Positions 8,798-16,082 of a DNA stretch of 64,000 bases are shown piece by piece. Source of the DNA: Bacteroidota bacterium (GTDB lineage: Bacteria > Bacteroidota > Bacteroidia > Chitinophagales > Chitinophagaceae); assembly GCA_030706635.1 (NCBI GenBank), contig JAUZOD010000006.1:1-64000 (forward strand). Direction: 5' to 3'. Made by a program: the position numbers and the translations under genes. Each line of letters begins with the position of its first letter. Within the stretch, counting starts at the first letter, position 1. The notes beneath the pieces are model-generated. The model was given only the letters and a program-made list of their open reading frames with translations, ran no database searches and had not been told where the DNA came from.

Positions 8798-8870
8798 CGT
8801 CGCCATCCATTAATTACCGTGTAATTAGTGGTTTTTTATTTCAGTAAGTCCAATTTCAAAACAGTCTAAC

Positions 8871-10124
8871 ATGTCTTATTTATTCACTTCCGAGAGTGTT
8901 TCCGAAGGTCACCCAGATAAAGTGGCCGATCAGATTTCAGACGCCCTGATTGATCATTTTCTGGCATTCGATCCCCAATCCAAAGTAGCTTGTGAAACCC
9001 TGGTGACCACCGGGCAGGTTGTGCTTGCCGGGGAAGTAAAATCGAAGGCTTATCTGGATGTACAGGAGATTGCCCGTTCTGTGATCCGTAAAATCGGATA
9101 TACAAAGAGTGAATATATGTTTGAAGCCAATAGCTGTGGCATTTTTTCCGCCATCCATGAGCAGTCTTCTGACATTAATCAGGGGGTTGACCGAACAAAA
9201 AAAGAGGATCAGGGTGCCGGGGACCAGGGAATGATGTTCGGTTATGCGAGCCATGAAACAGATAACTATATGCCGCTTGCCCTTGATCTGGCCCATATGC
9301 TGCTGATAGAGCTTGCTGCCCTGAGAAGGGAAGACAAACAAATCAAATACCTGAGGCCGGATGCCAAGAGCCAGGTGACGCTTGAATATGACGACAACAA
9401 CAACCCGGTCAGGATTGATGCCATTGTCATTTCCACCCAACACGATGATTTTGATACTGAAGTGCGGATGCGGGAAAAAATCAGAAAAGACATGATCGGC
9501 ATTCTCATTCCCCGGGTGAAGTCAAAATATAAAAAATACGCTCATCTCTTTAATGATAAGATTAAGTACCATATCAACCCAACCGGAAAGTTTGTGATTG
9601 GTGGTCCGCACGGAGATACCGGGCTCACCGGCCGCAAGATCATTGTGGACACATACGGTGGAAAAGGCGCTCATGGTGGTGGCGCATTCAGCGGAAAAGA
9701 CCCTTCCAAGGTTGACCGTAGTGCAGCTTATGCTACCCGCCATATTGCAAAGAATCTCGTGGCCGCAGGTGTGGCCCGGGAAGTACTGGTTCAGGTTTCC
9801 TATGCCATCGGAGTAGCAAAGCCCACTTCAATTCATGTAGATACCTATGGAACAGCCAGTGTGGATCTGACGGACGGAGAGATTGGGAAAATTGTTGAGG
9901 AAATTTTCGACATGCGGCCTTATTTTATCGAACAAAGGCTCAAGCTTCGTAACCCGATTTACAGTGAAACGGCTGCCTACGGACATATGGGGCGTAAGCC
10001 GGAGACCGTTGTAAAGATATTTGTTTCCCCTGATGGTAAAACCGTTAAGAAGAAAGTGGACCTGTTCACCTGGGAAAAACTGGACTATGTAACCAAGGTG
10101 AAGAAGGCGTTCAAAATCAAATAA
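8871..10124 (+). CDS. metK: S-adenosylmethionine synthetase (methionine adenosyltransferase)
   Basis: Makes S-adenosylmethionine from methionine and ATP. The protein starts [20 protein letters not shown] (residues 3-22), the family's N-terminal signature with the catalytic His. [12 protein letters not shown] and [19 protein letters not shown] are the two MetK signature patterns and bind ATP, Mg2+ and K+. At 417 residues it is somewhat longer than the E. coli enzyme, because of insertions in the middle (around residues 165-230) as in other Bacteroidota. The start at 8871 is set by the conserved N-terminus. A terminator-like hairpin follows the gene. Confidence 0.97.
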   Translation: MSYLFTSESVSEGHPDKVADQISDALIDHFLAFDPQSKVACETLVTTGQVVLAGEVKSKAYLDVQEIARSVIRKIGYTKSEYMFEANSCGIFSAIHEQSSDINQGVDRTKKEDQGAGDQGMMFGYASHETDNYMPLALDLAHMLLIELAALRREDKQIKYLRPDAKSQVTLEYDDNNNPVRIDAIVISTQHDDFDTEVRMREKIRKDMIGILIPRVKSKYKKYAHLFNDKIKYHINPTGKFVIGGPHGDTGLTGRKIIVDTYGGKGAHGGGAFSGKDPSKVDRSAAYATRHIAKNLVAAGVAREVLVQVSYAIGVAKPTSIHVDTYGTASVDLTDGEIGKIVEEIFDMRPYFIEQRLKLRNPIYSETAAYGHMGRKPETVVKIFVSPDGKTVKKKVDLFTWEKLDYVTKVKKAFKIK

Positions 10125-10145
10125 GTCCCGGAAATTTTAATGATC

Positions 10146-10177
10146 AGGGTTGGCCTCGTGGGTTAACCCTTTTTTTG
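10146..10177 (+). terminator. Putative terminator after metK
   Basis: AGGGTT and AACCCT arms enclose a GC-containing loop and are followed by a run of seven or more T. The stem is short, so strength is uncertain. Confidence 0.45.
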
Positions 10178-10216
10178 TTCGGGCCCTTGCTGCGATTATA
10201 ATTAGTATTTTTAATC

Positions 10217-10780
10217 ATGAGTTATCATCGGAATCCCTGGAAAATCCTGGATCAGGAAATGATATATGAGAATCCATGGATCAGCGTGACGGAATTCCAG
10301 GTATTGAATCCTTCCGGAGGGAAGGGAATTTACGGGAAAGTTCATTTTAAGCATACGGCCGTCGGGATCATTCCGCTGGATAGGGAATTCAATATCTACC
10401 TTGTTGGTCAATACCGGTTTCCCCTGAACCGGTTCAGCTGGGAGATTCCCGAAGGCGGCGGTAATGCGGAAGAAGAGCCGCTGATAGCGGCAAAAAGAGA
10501 ACTGCTGGAGGAAACCGGACTGGTGGCCGGCAACTGGACCAGGTTATTCGACATGCATCTTTCCAATTCGGTCTCCGATGAATCGGCCATCATATACCTG
10601 GCCCGGGAACTCGAGCTGCATACCGCCATGCCGGATGAAACAGAATCGTTGACCCTTAAAAAAATGTCTTTTGATGAAGCGGTTGGTATGCTGGAGTCGG
10701 GAGTTATAACTGATTCTATGTCGATCGCTGCCATTCAGCACGTTCAACTCCTCCTACTTCAGGGAAAATTAAAAAATTAA
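10217..10780 (+). CDS. Nudix hydrolase (ADP-ribose pyrophosphatase-like)
   Basis: A 187-residue enzyme that cleaves a nucleoside diphosphate linked to another group. The complete Nudix box is at residues 80-102 (Gly80, Glu86, Arg94-Glu95, Glu98-Glu99, Gly101), the Mg2+-binding catalytic helix. The preceding QYRFPLNRFSWEIPEG and the beta-strand order resemble ADP-ribose/ADP-sugar pyrophosphatases of the NudF type; the exact substrate is not decided by sequence. It precedes rlmB by four bases, so the two are cotranscribed. Confidence 0.9.
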   Translation: MSYHRNPWKILDQEMIYENPWISVTEFQVLNPSGGKGIYGKVHFKHTAVGIIPLDREFNIYLVGQYRFPLNRFSWEIPEGGGNAEEEPLIAAKRELLEETGLVAGNWTRLFDMHLSNSVSDESAIIYLARELELHTAMPDETESLTLKKMSFDEAVGMLESGVITDSMSIAAIQHVQLLLLQGKLKN

Positions 10781-10784
10781 ATAC

Positions 10785-11525
10785 TTGAAATCTTCTTCTC
10801 TCATCATCGGTCGTCAGCCACTGATTGAAGCAATGCAGTCCGGCAGGGGGATTGATAAAATTCTTTTCCAGCGGAACGTAAGCGGTGAATCCATTGGGGA
10901 AATCCGGAAACTCGCGGAGAAAGCCGGCATCCCCATACAACAGGTTCCCCAGGAAAAATTGTTTTCGTTAACCCGTGCAAATCATCAGGGCGTTCTTGCC
11001 TTTGGATCCCTTTTTACCTATATTGATTTGCAACAGGCTATTGATCATGTAGTATCCCTCGGGTTGGTTCCATTATTTATTTTACTGGATGGAATCACCG
11101 ACGTTCGGAATGTCGGGGCTATAGCCCGGAGTGCGGTTTGTTGCGGTGCTCAGGTAATGGTGATCCCGGATAAAGGGATCGCTGCTTTAAACGAAGAAGC
11201 CCTTAAATCTTCTGCCGGTGCTTTGGAAAAGATTCAAATTTGCCGGGTGAACAGTTTGTTAAAAGCGGTTGATACCCTTCATCTCAATGGTATAAAAGTA
11301 TATGCCAGCAGCATGCAGGCCGATCAGAAAGTGTACGAACTGGATTTCAAAGAACCCTGTTGTATTATGATGGGCAGCGAGGATAAGGGACTGCAGCCCT
11401 ATCTAAGGAAAGCGGCGGATATGCATTTTACCATACCGATGAGTGAAGATTTTGATTCTTTCAATGTTTCGGTGGCGGCCGGAATTATTTTATATGAGGC
11501 TATGAAGGGAAGAGCGGGGATGTAA
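10785..11525 (+). CDS. rlmB: 23S rRNA 2'-O-methyltransferase (RlmB/SpoU family)
   Basis: An S-adenosylmethionine-dependent 2'-O-ribose methyltransferase of the SPOUT (SpoU/TrmH) class, probably modifying a guanosine of 23S rRNA. The N-terminal substrate-binding domain starts with IIGRQPLIEAM. The knotted catalytic domain has the three SpoU motifs: TDVRNVGAIARSA, IMMGSEDKGL and SEDFDSFNVSVAAGIILYE. The start is a TTG at 10785, four bases after the Nudix stop; no ATG occurs before the conserved N-terminus. RlmB is the likeliest member, but TrmH-like specificity cannot be ruled out. Confidence 0.88.
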   Translation: MKSSSLIIGRQPLIEAMQSGRGIDKILFQRNVSGESIGEIRKLAEKAGIPIQQVPQEKLFSLTRANHQGVLAFGSLFTYIDLQQAIDHVVSLGLVPLFILLDGITDVRNVGAIARSAVCCGAQVMVIPDKGIAALNEEALKSSAGALEKIQICRVNSLLKAVDTLHLNGIKVYASSMQADQKVYELDFKEPCCIMMGSEDKGLQPYLRKAADMHFTIPMSEDFDSFNVSVAAGIILYEAMKGRAGM

Positions 11526-11587
11526 TTTGAAAATGTGAGAACGTGGTAATGAATTTGAAAATTTGATGATTTGAAGATTTGAAAATG
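11524..11587. repeat. AT-rich TTTGAAnAT direct repeats
   Basis: The gap between rlmB and the HMG-CoA lyase gene contains repeated short units (TTTGAAAAT, TTTGATGA, TTTGAAGA, TTTGAAAATG) in one orientation. Similar low-complexity tracts occur between genes in many Bacteroidota. No coding potential. Confidence 0.55.
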
Positions 11588-11707
11588 CCTGGCCTGCCTT
11601 TGGCGAAATCTTTTGTAAGAATGATGATGTCTGAGCTTTTCAGGCAGGAAGGGTTCGCCCGAAAAAATCAGTAGTTTTGATCGGGTTTTCATTTTTTAAT
11701 TTTTATT

Positions 11708-12571
11708 TTGAATAAGACCATTCAGCTCATAGAATGCCCCCGCGATGCGATGCAGGGTTGGGCTAGCTTTATTCCCACCGTAAAAAAAATTGAATATCTC
11801 AATGTCCTGCTGCAAGTCGGATTTGACAGCCTGGATTTTGGGAGTTTTGTTTCTCCAAAAGTCATCCCGCAGATGGCCGATACGAAGGAAGTGCTGCGCG
11901 GGTTAAAGCGGGGCGCATCCGGGACGAAATTGCTGGCCATTGTGGCAAATACCCGGGGTGCACAGGATGCCTGCGTTTATTCTGAAATAAGCGATATCGG
12001 ATTTCCTTTTTCTGTGTCTGAAACTTTTCAGCAACGCAATGCACACAGTTCAATTGAAAAATCATTCGAAACGGTCCGGGAGATTCAGGCGCTTTGTGTT
12101 GGCCATTCCAAACGACTGGTTATTTATATATCCATGGCGTTTGGAAATCCTTATCAGGATCCCTGGTCTGAAACGCTGGTCCAGCAATGGATACAAAAAC
12201 TGGCTGACCTTGGGGTGCACATTATATCCCTTGCAGATACGGTTGGTTTGGCAACAGTGGAGCAGGTTCATGCTTTAACTGCTGCTGCTATCCGTCAGTT
12301 TCCGGCCATTGAAACAGGCGTTCACCTGCATTCGCGTCGTGAACACAGTACGGATAAAGTGGAGGCGGCTTTTTCTGCTGGTTGCCGGCGTTTTGATGGC
12401 GCGCTGAACGGGATAGGCGGTTGTCCCATGGCCGGAGATGAACTGGTGGGTAATATGGACAGCGTATTGCTGATCGAATACTTCCGGAATAAAAAAATAC
12501 TTCCGCCGCTGAACGAAGAAGCGCTGCGAAAGAGCAGAACCCTGGCATCGGAAATCTTTCAAAATCATTGA
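11708..12571 (+). CDS. mvaB: Hydroxymethylglutaryl-CoA lyase
   Basis: Cleaves HMG-CoA to acetoacetate and acetyl-CoA at the end of leucine breakdown. The 287-residue TIM-barrel protein has IQLIECPRDAMQG near the N-terminus (the Arg-Asp catalytic pair of the HMGL-like family), DFGSFVSPKVIPQMAD, the metal-binding HLHSR and the C-terminal loop GIGGCPMAGDELVGN with the active-site Cys. The start is a TTG at 11708; the catalytic N-terminus begins only a few residues later, so no downstream ATG would work. It ends one base before the GSCFA gene, with which it is probably cotranscribed. Confidence 0.9.
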   Translation: MNKTIQLIECPRDAMQGWASFIPTVKKIEYLNVLLQVGFDSLDFGSFVSPKVIPQMADTKEVLRGLKRGASGTKLLAIVANTRGAQDACVYSEISDIGFPFSVSETFQQRNAHSSIEKSFETVREIQALCVGHSKRLVIYISMAFGNPYQDPWSETLVQQWIQKLADLGVHIISLADTVGLATVEQVHALTAAAIRQFPAIETGVHLHSRREHSTDKVEAAFSAGCRRFDGALNGIGGCPMAGDELVGNMDSVLLIEYFRNKKILPPLNEEALRKSRTLASEIFQNH

Positions 12572-12572
12572 T

Positions 12573-13556
12573 GTGGATCCCTTTTTATTACCCATAGAGA
12601 TTGCCGGCCCCCCAGAGAAGATCCGTTACAGGCAAAAAATTTTGCTAACCGGTTCCTGTTTTACAGAACATATCGGTAATCATTTGAGGGACATAAAATT
12701 TGATGTGCTTCAGAATCCGAATGGGATTCTGTTTGATCCGCTCAGTGTAGCGGGAAGTCTGGTATCTTATATTGACGCACAACCCTGTAGGGAAAGGGAT
12801 CTTGTTTTTCTAAATGAACTCTGGCAAAGCTGGCTGCATCATGGTTCTTTTTCCGATACCAGTCTGCAACGTTGCCTGGAAAAGATCAACGCTTCCCGGA
12901 AGGCAGCCCAGGGATTTTTGAAAAAAGCAGATTGGCTGGTCATTACCCTGGGGTCTGCTTTTTCTTACACGCTGACAGAAAAACAGCTTCCGGTGGCCAA
13001 CTGTCACCGTGCTCCTGCTGATTGGTTTGTTAAAAAACTCCTTCCTGTTGATGAGATGCTTTCGGCGTTTGATGAAAGCATCTATCGGCTGCGGCAATTC
13101 AATCCTGCTTTGAAAATTGTTTTTACGGTGAGTCCGGTGCGGCATATTCGTGACGGAGTTATTAACAACAACCGGAGCAAGGCCCGATTGCTGGAAGTTG
13201 TTCATCACTTCTCGAACAAATTTGAAAAGATTTATTATTTCCCCGCTTATGAACTGGTTATTGATGTGTTGAGGGATTACCGGTTCTATGATAAGGATCT
13301 GGTGCACCCCAATTACCAGGCAACGGCTTTTGTCCTGGAACATTTTATGCAAAATTACGTTGAGCCTTCATCGCAAATCATGGCAGAGGGGATAAAAAAA
13401 ATACAGATTGCTTACAGGCATAAGGCGCTGCATCCGGATACGGAAGCTCACCGGCGTTTTTTGGAGGAACAGTTTTTGAAAACCAGGGAACTGGCAGATA
13501 AATATCCTTTTTTGGATTTTACGCGTGAGCTTGCTCATTTCTCCGCAGATGGATGA
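12573..13556 (+). CDS. GSCFA domain protein
   Basis: A 327-residue member of the GSCFA family, named after the GSCF motif seen here in ILLTGSCFTEHIG (residues 24-36). The family is related to SGNH/GDSL-type hydrolases; its substrate is unknown. Further conserved blocks are NPNGILFDPLS, LVITLGSAFSYT, FTVSPVRHIRDG and YFPAYELVIDVLRDYRFY followed by DLVHPN, whose Asp-x-x-His is the expected catalytic pair. The start is a GTG at 12573, one base after the mvaB stop. No signal peptide is visible, so it is probably cytoplasmic. Confidence 0.88.
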   Translation: MDPFLLPIEIAGPPEKIRYRQKILLTGSCFTEHIGNHLRDIKFDVLQNPNGILFDPLSVAGSLVSYIDAQPCRERDLVFLNELWQSWLHHGSFSDTSLQRCLEKINASRKAAQGFLKKADWLVITLGSAFSYTLTEKQLPVANCHRAPADWFVKKLLPVDEMLSAFDESIYRLRQFNPALKIVFTVSPVRHIRDGVINNNRSKARLLEVVHHFSNKFEKIYYFPAYELVIDVLRDYRFYDKDLVHPNYQATAFVLEHFMQNYVEPSSQIMAEGIKKIQIAYRHKALHPDTEAHRRFLEEQFLKTRELADKYPFLDFTRELAHFSADG

Positions 13557-13563
13557 AAGAGGA

Positions 13564-13992
13564 TTATTTTCTTAAATAGAGCCCAATAAGCATGAGTACC
13601 AGGGATGCCCAAAAAGTAAACATCCATTTGATCAAATCGTATTTTGTTTGTGCCAGATTATCCTTCGTGGCATAGCGCAGAGCATTCCTTTCTTCTAACC
13701 CGAACAAATCATCTTTAGTTGCAAATTGTCTCAGATCATCTTTAGTTGCAAATTGTCTTAAATCATCTTTAGTTGCAAATTGTCTCAAATCATCTTTAGT
13801 TGCGAATTGTCTTAAATCATCTTTGGTTGTGCATTGATGATCAATTTTTTTCTCCAATTGAAGCAGATCACTCTTTGTTGCAAAAAGTTTCAGATCACTC
13901 TTTATTTCAGACCGCAGTGAATCAATTTTTGAATCCAGCCGTTGCAAACTGGATACGACCAGCTGGAATTCATTTTTAAAATCTTCATTCAT
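13564..13992 (-). CDS. Coiled-coil membrane-anchored protein with 9-residue repeats (DUF1640-like)
   Basis: I do not recognise a precise family; the composition resembles DUF1640/CCDC90-type proteins. The 142-residue product starts MNEDFKNEF, continues with a heptad-rich charged helix, then four near-identical nonapeptides ATKDDLRQF plus degenerate copies (CTTKDDL, YATKDNL), and ends with one membrane helix (MFTFWASLVLMLIGLYL) and a short basic tail. It is probably a tail-anchored coiled-coil oligomer. The start at 13992 is chosen because the 33-residue extension to 14091 does not look like the rest. It converges on the GSCFA gene with a 7-base gap. Function unknown. Confidence 0.65.
   Translation of the reverse strand: MNEDFKNEFQLVVSSLQRLDSKIDSLRSEIKSDLKLFATKSDLLQLEKKIDHQCTTKDDLRQFATKDDLRQFATKDDLRQFATKDDLRQFATKDDLFGLEERNALRYATKDNLAQTKYDLIKWMFTFWASLVLMLIGLYLRK
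13706..13840 (-). repeat. 27-bp tandem repeats inside a coding region
   Basis: Five head-to-tail units of 27 bases (starting at 13706, 13733, 13760, 13787 and 13814); the first four are nearly identical, the fifth is degenerate. Each encodes nine residues, so gain or loss of a unit keeps the frame. Confidence 0.9.
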
Positions 13993-14199
13993 GGTAATTG
14001 CCGGTTTAGCATGGATGTTCGACCGTTTAACGCGCTGAAAAGACTGGCTCATGAAATCTTCTGTTTTTACCTCTAACCAGACTTTATACATGAGATATAC
14101 TTAATCCTGAAAAGACTAACTATAATCTCACGAAATTACTCAAATGCTTGTGCGTTTTCCAATGCGATCATGAAATATGGGTAAGTAAAATCACCCTTT

Positions 14200-14799
14200 T
14201 TAATGGATCCGGTCGCCGCGTACGTCTATTTTTGCAATTATGCCCGCTTCGTAGCGAAGCCATTCCGCCCAGCGCTTGCGGGCTTTTTCCTTTCCGAGAT
14301 AGGTTTCGGCCAGTTCAATGAAGAGATGGTAATGACCGGCTTCGCTTTCCATAAAACGCCGGTAGAATTTTTTTAGATAATCGTCTTTTAGCCCTTCGCT
14401 GAGTCGTTTGAACCGCTCGCAACTACGGGCTTCAATCATGGCCATGGTCAGAAGCTGATCCAGGAACCGGTCTTCAAAATCTCCTCCCTTTCTTTGGAAT
14501 GCAATCAGCTGGTTCACGTATTCGTCTTTCCTTTGCTTACCCAGTTTTAATCCGCGTTTGGTGAGTTCTGCAAGAACCGTTCTGAAATGGCCCCATTCCT
14601 CCGTTACAATGGGTGCCAGCTCTGCCACCAGCCGGGAGCGGTCAGAGTATTTTTGAATGAGCGTGATGCAGGTCGTGGCCGCTTTCTGCTCGCAAAAAGC
14701 ATGATCAGTGAGTATTTCTTCTATGGACAGGCCGGCAAGGTCCACCCAACGCGGATCCGTTGCAAGCTGGAGACCGAGGATATTCTTTTCACTGGCCAT
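14200..14799 (-). CDS. miaE: tRNA-(ms2io6A37)-hydroxylase
   Basis: Oxygen-dependent di-iron enzyme that hydroxylates the isopentenyl side chain of ms2i6A37 in tRNA. The 199-residue ferritin-like protein has the carboxylate/His ligands in DHAFCEQKAA, EEWGHFRTVLAE, EARSCERFKRL and ESEAGHYHLF, in family order. The start MASEKNILGL at 14799 fits homologues; a much longer in-frame extension (to 15114) runs antisense into bioF and was rejected. It is divergent from bioF. Its substrate requires MiaA and MiaB, which are not in this window. Confidence 0.92.
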   Translation of the reverse strand: MASEKNILGLQLATDPRWVDLAGLSIEEILTDHAFCEQKAATTCITLIQKYSDRSRLVAELAPIVTEEWGHFRTVLAELTKRGLKLGKQRKDEYVNQLIAFQRKGGDFEDRFLDQLLTMAMIEARSCERFKRLSEGLKDDYLKKFYRRFMESEAGHYHLFIELAETYLGKEKARKRWAEWLRYEAGIIAKIDVRGDRIH

Positions 14800-14930
14800 G
14801 GTATTGCAAATGTCCCAATAAGCGGGATCTTTGATTCCTAAAGATAGGAATCCCCGGTTAGCCGCCAGGGAATTTGTGTGTAAACATCCGGGAAATGGCT
14901 TCCCGGGAGAACACCGAGAAATCAACAAGC

Positions 14931-16046
14931 ATGAATTTAGATTTTCTAGATCAAAAACTCCAGGCCAGGTTCCGTGCGGACGCGTACCGCAGGCTTCAAT
15001 TGGCTTCCGGGAAGGTGGATTTTTTCTCCAACGATTATCTGGGTATGACCAAAAATGGTTTGCTTGAAGCTGCGCTGGCGGATCACGCGTTTCCTCATGG
15101 ATCGACCGGTTCACGATTGTTGGCCGGAAACTATCCCCTGATGGAAGAAACAGAGTGTCTGATCGCTGCGTTTCATCAATCTCCTTCGGCCCTGATCTTT
15201 AATTCGGGCTACGATGCCAATCTGGGTTTACTCGCCTGTGTGGCCGAGCGGGGAGATACTATTCTGTATGACAAACTGAGCCACGCTTCCATCCGCGACG
15301 GGATCCGGCTTTCGCCTGGCCGGTCTTTTTCGTTTGCGCACAATGACCTGGAAGATCTGGAGAGAAAGCTACAAAAGGAAACGGGCCGGTGTTTCGTCGT
15401 AACAGAATCCGTTTTTTCGATGGATGGCGACCAGGCTCCATTGACAGAACTGGTGGAGCTTTGTGAACGCTTTGATGCGCACCTGATTGTGGATGAAGCC
15501 CACGCAACGGGCGTCATCGGAGAGCAGGGTGAAGGCCTTATGCAAAGCAAGGGTCTCCATCGCCGGTGCTTCGCCCGTGTTCATACTTTTGGAAAGGCCC
15601 TGGGTTGTCACGGCGCAGTAATCCTGGGCAGCGAAATGCTTCGGAATTTCCTGATCAATTTTTCCAGACCGTTCATTTACAGCACGGCGCTTCCGCCTGC
15701 TGCTGTTGCAGCGATCAAGGCTTCTTATGCGATTTTCCCGGCATTGCAGGCGGAAAGGATGCAATTGAGAAAACTCATTTCTTTCTTTCCCGGAAATCAA
15801 ACGCTCCCTGCTGTTTCCGGACTGTCCTTTTCTTTCAAAAATTCTGAAACGCCCATTCAATGTCTGATTGTGCCGGGGAATGAACAGGTAAGGGCGCTTT
15901 CGGGTCACCTGGCCGGCCTCAACATGGACGTTCGTCCCATCCTGTACCCAACAGTTCCTGAAGGAGCAGAAAGACTAAGGATCGCCTTGCACAGTTACAA
16001 TACGCTGGAAGAAGTACAGCAGCTTATGGCTGGTTTAAGCAGATAA
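14931..16046 (+). CDS. bioF: 8-amino-7-oxononanoate synthase-like PLP enzyme
   Basis: A 371-residue alpha-oxoamine synthase (fold-type I PLP enzyme). DFFSNDYLGM, the GSTGSRLLAGN substrate loop, VDEAHATGVIGEQGEG (the PLP-binding Asp and His) and HTFGKALGCHGA (PLP Lys) are all present. BioF condenses pimeloyl thioester with alanine for biotin; the close relative Kbl makes 2-amino-3-ketobutyrate. The short N-terminus and GSTGSRLLAGN favour BioF, but no other bio gene is nearby. The start MNLDFLDQKL at 14931 is chosen over an ATG-like start at 14874, because homologues begin close to this point. Confidence 0.82.
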   Translation: MNLDFLDQKLQARFRADAYRRLQLASGKVDFFSNDYLGMTKNGLLEAALADHAFPHGSTGSRLLAGNYPLMEETECLIAAFHQSPSALIFNSGYDANLGLLACVAERGDTILYDKLSHASIRDGIRLSPGRSFSFAHNDLEDLERKLQKETGRCFVVTESVFSMDGDQAPLTELVELCERFDAHLIVDEAHATGVIGEQGEGLMQSKGLHRRCFARVHTFGKALGCHGAVILGSEMLRNFLINFSRPFIYSTALPPAAVAAIKASYAIFPALQAERMQLRKLISFFPGNQTLPAVSGLSFSFKNSETPIQCLIVPGNEQVRALSGHLAGLNMDVRPILYPTVPEGAERLRIALHSYNTLEEVQQLMAGLSR

Positions 16047-16082
16047 AAAGATCCTGGTCCGGGACCGGGGTTTGCGGTTTTG

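Noticed and set aside
8798-8870. SAM riboswitch in the metK leader
   Set aside because: The leader is short and shows only a small AT-rich hairpin; no conserved riboswitch core was recognised.
13706-13840. Possible CRISPR array
   Set aside because: Units are contiguous 27-bp tandem repeats without spacers and keep an open reading frame of nine-residue repeats.
14800-15114. N-terminal extension of miaE
   Set aside because: Antisense to bioF and unlike the family; MASEKNILG at 14799 fits the usual length.
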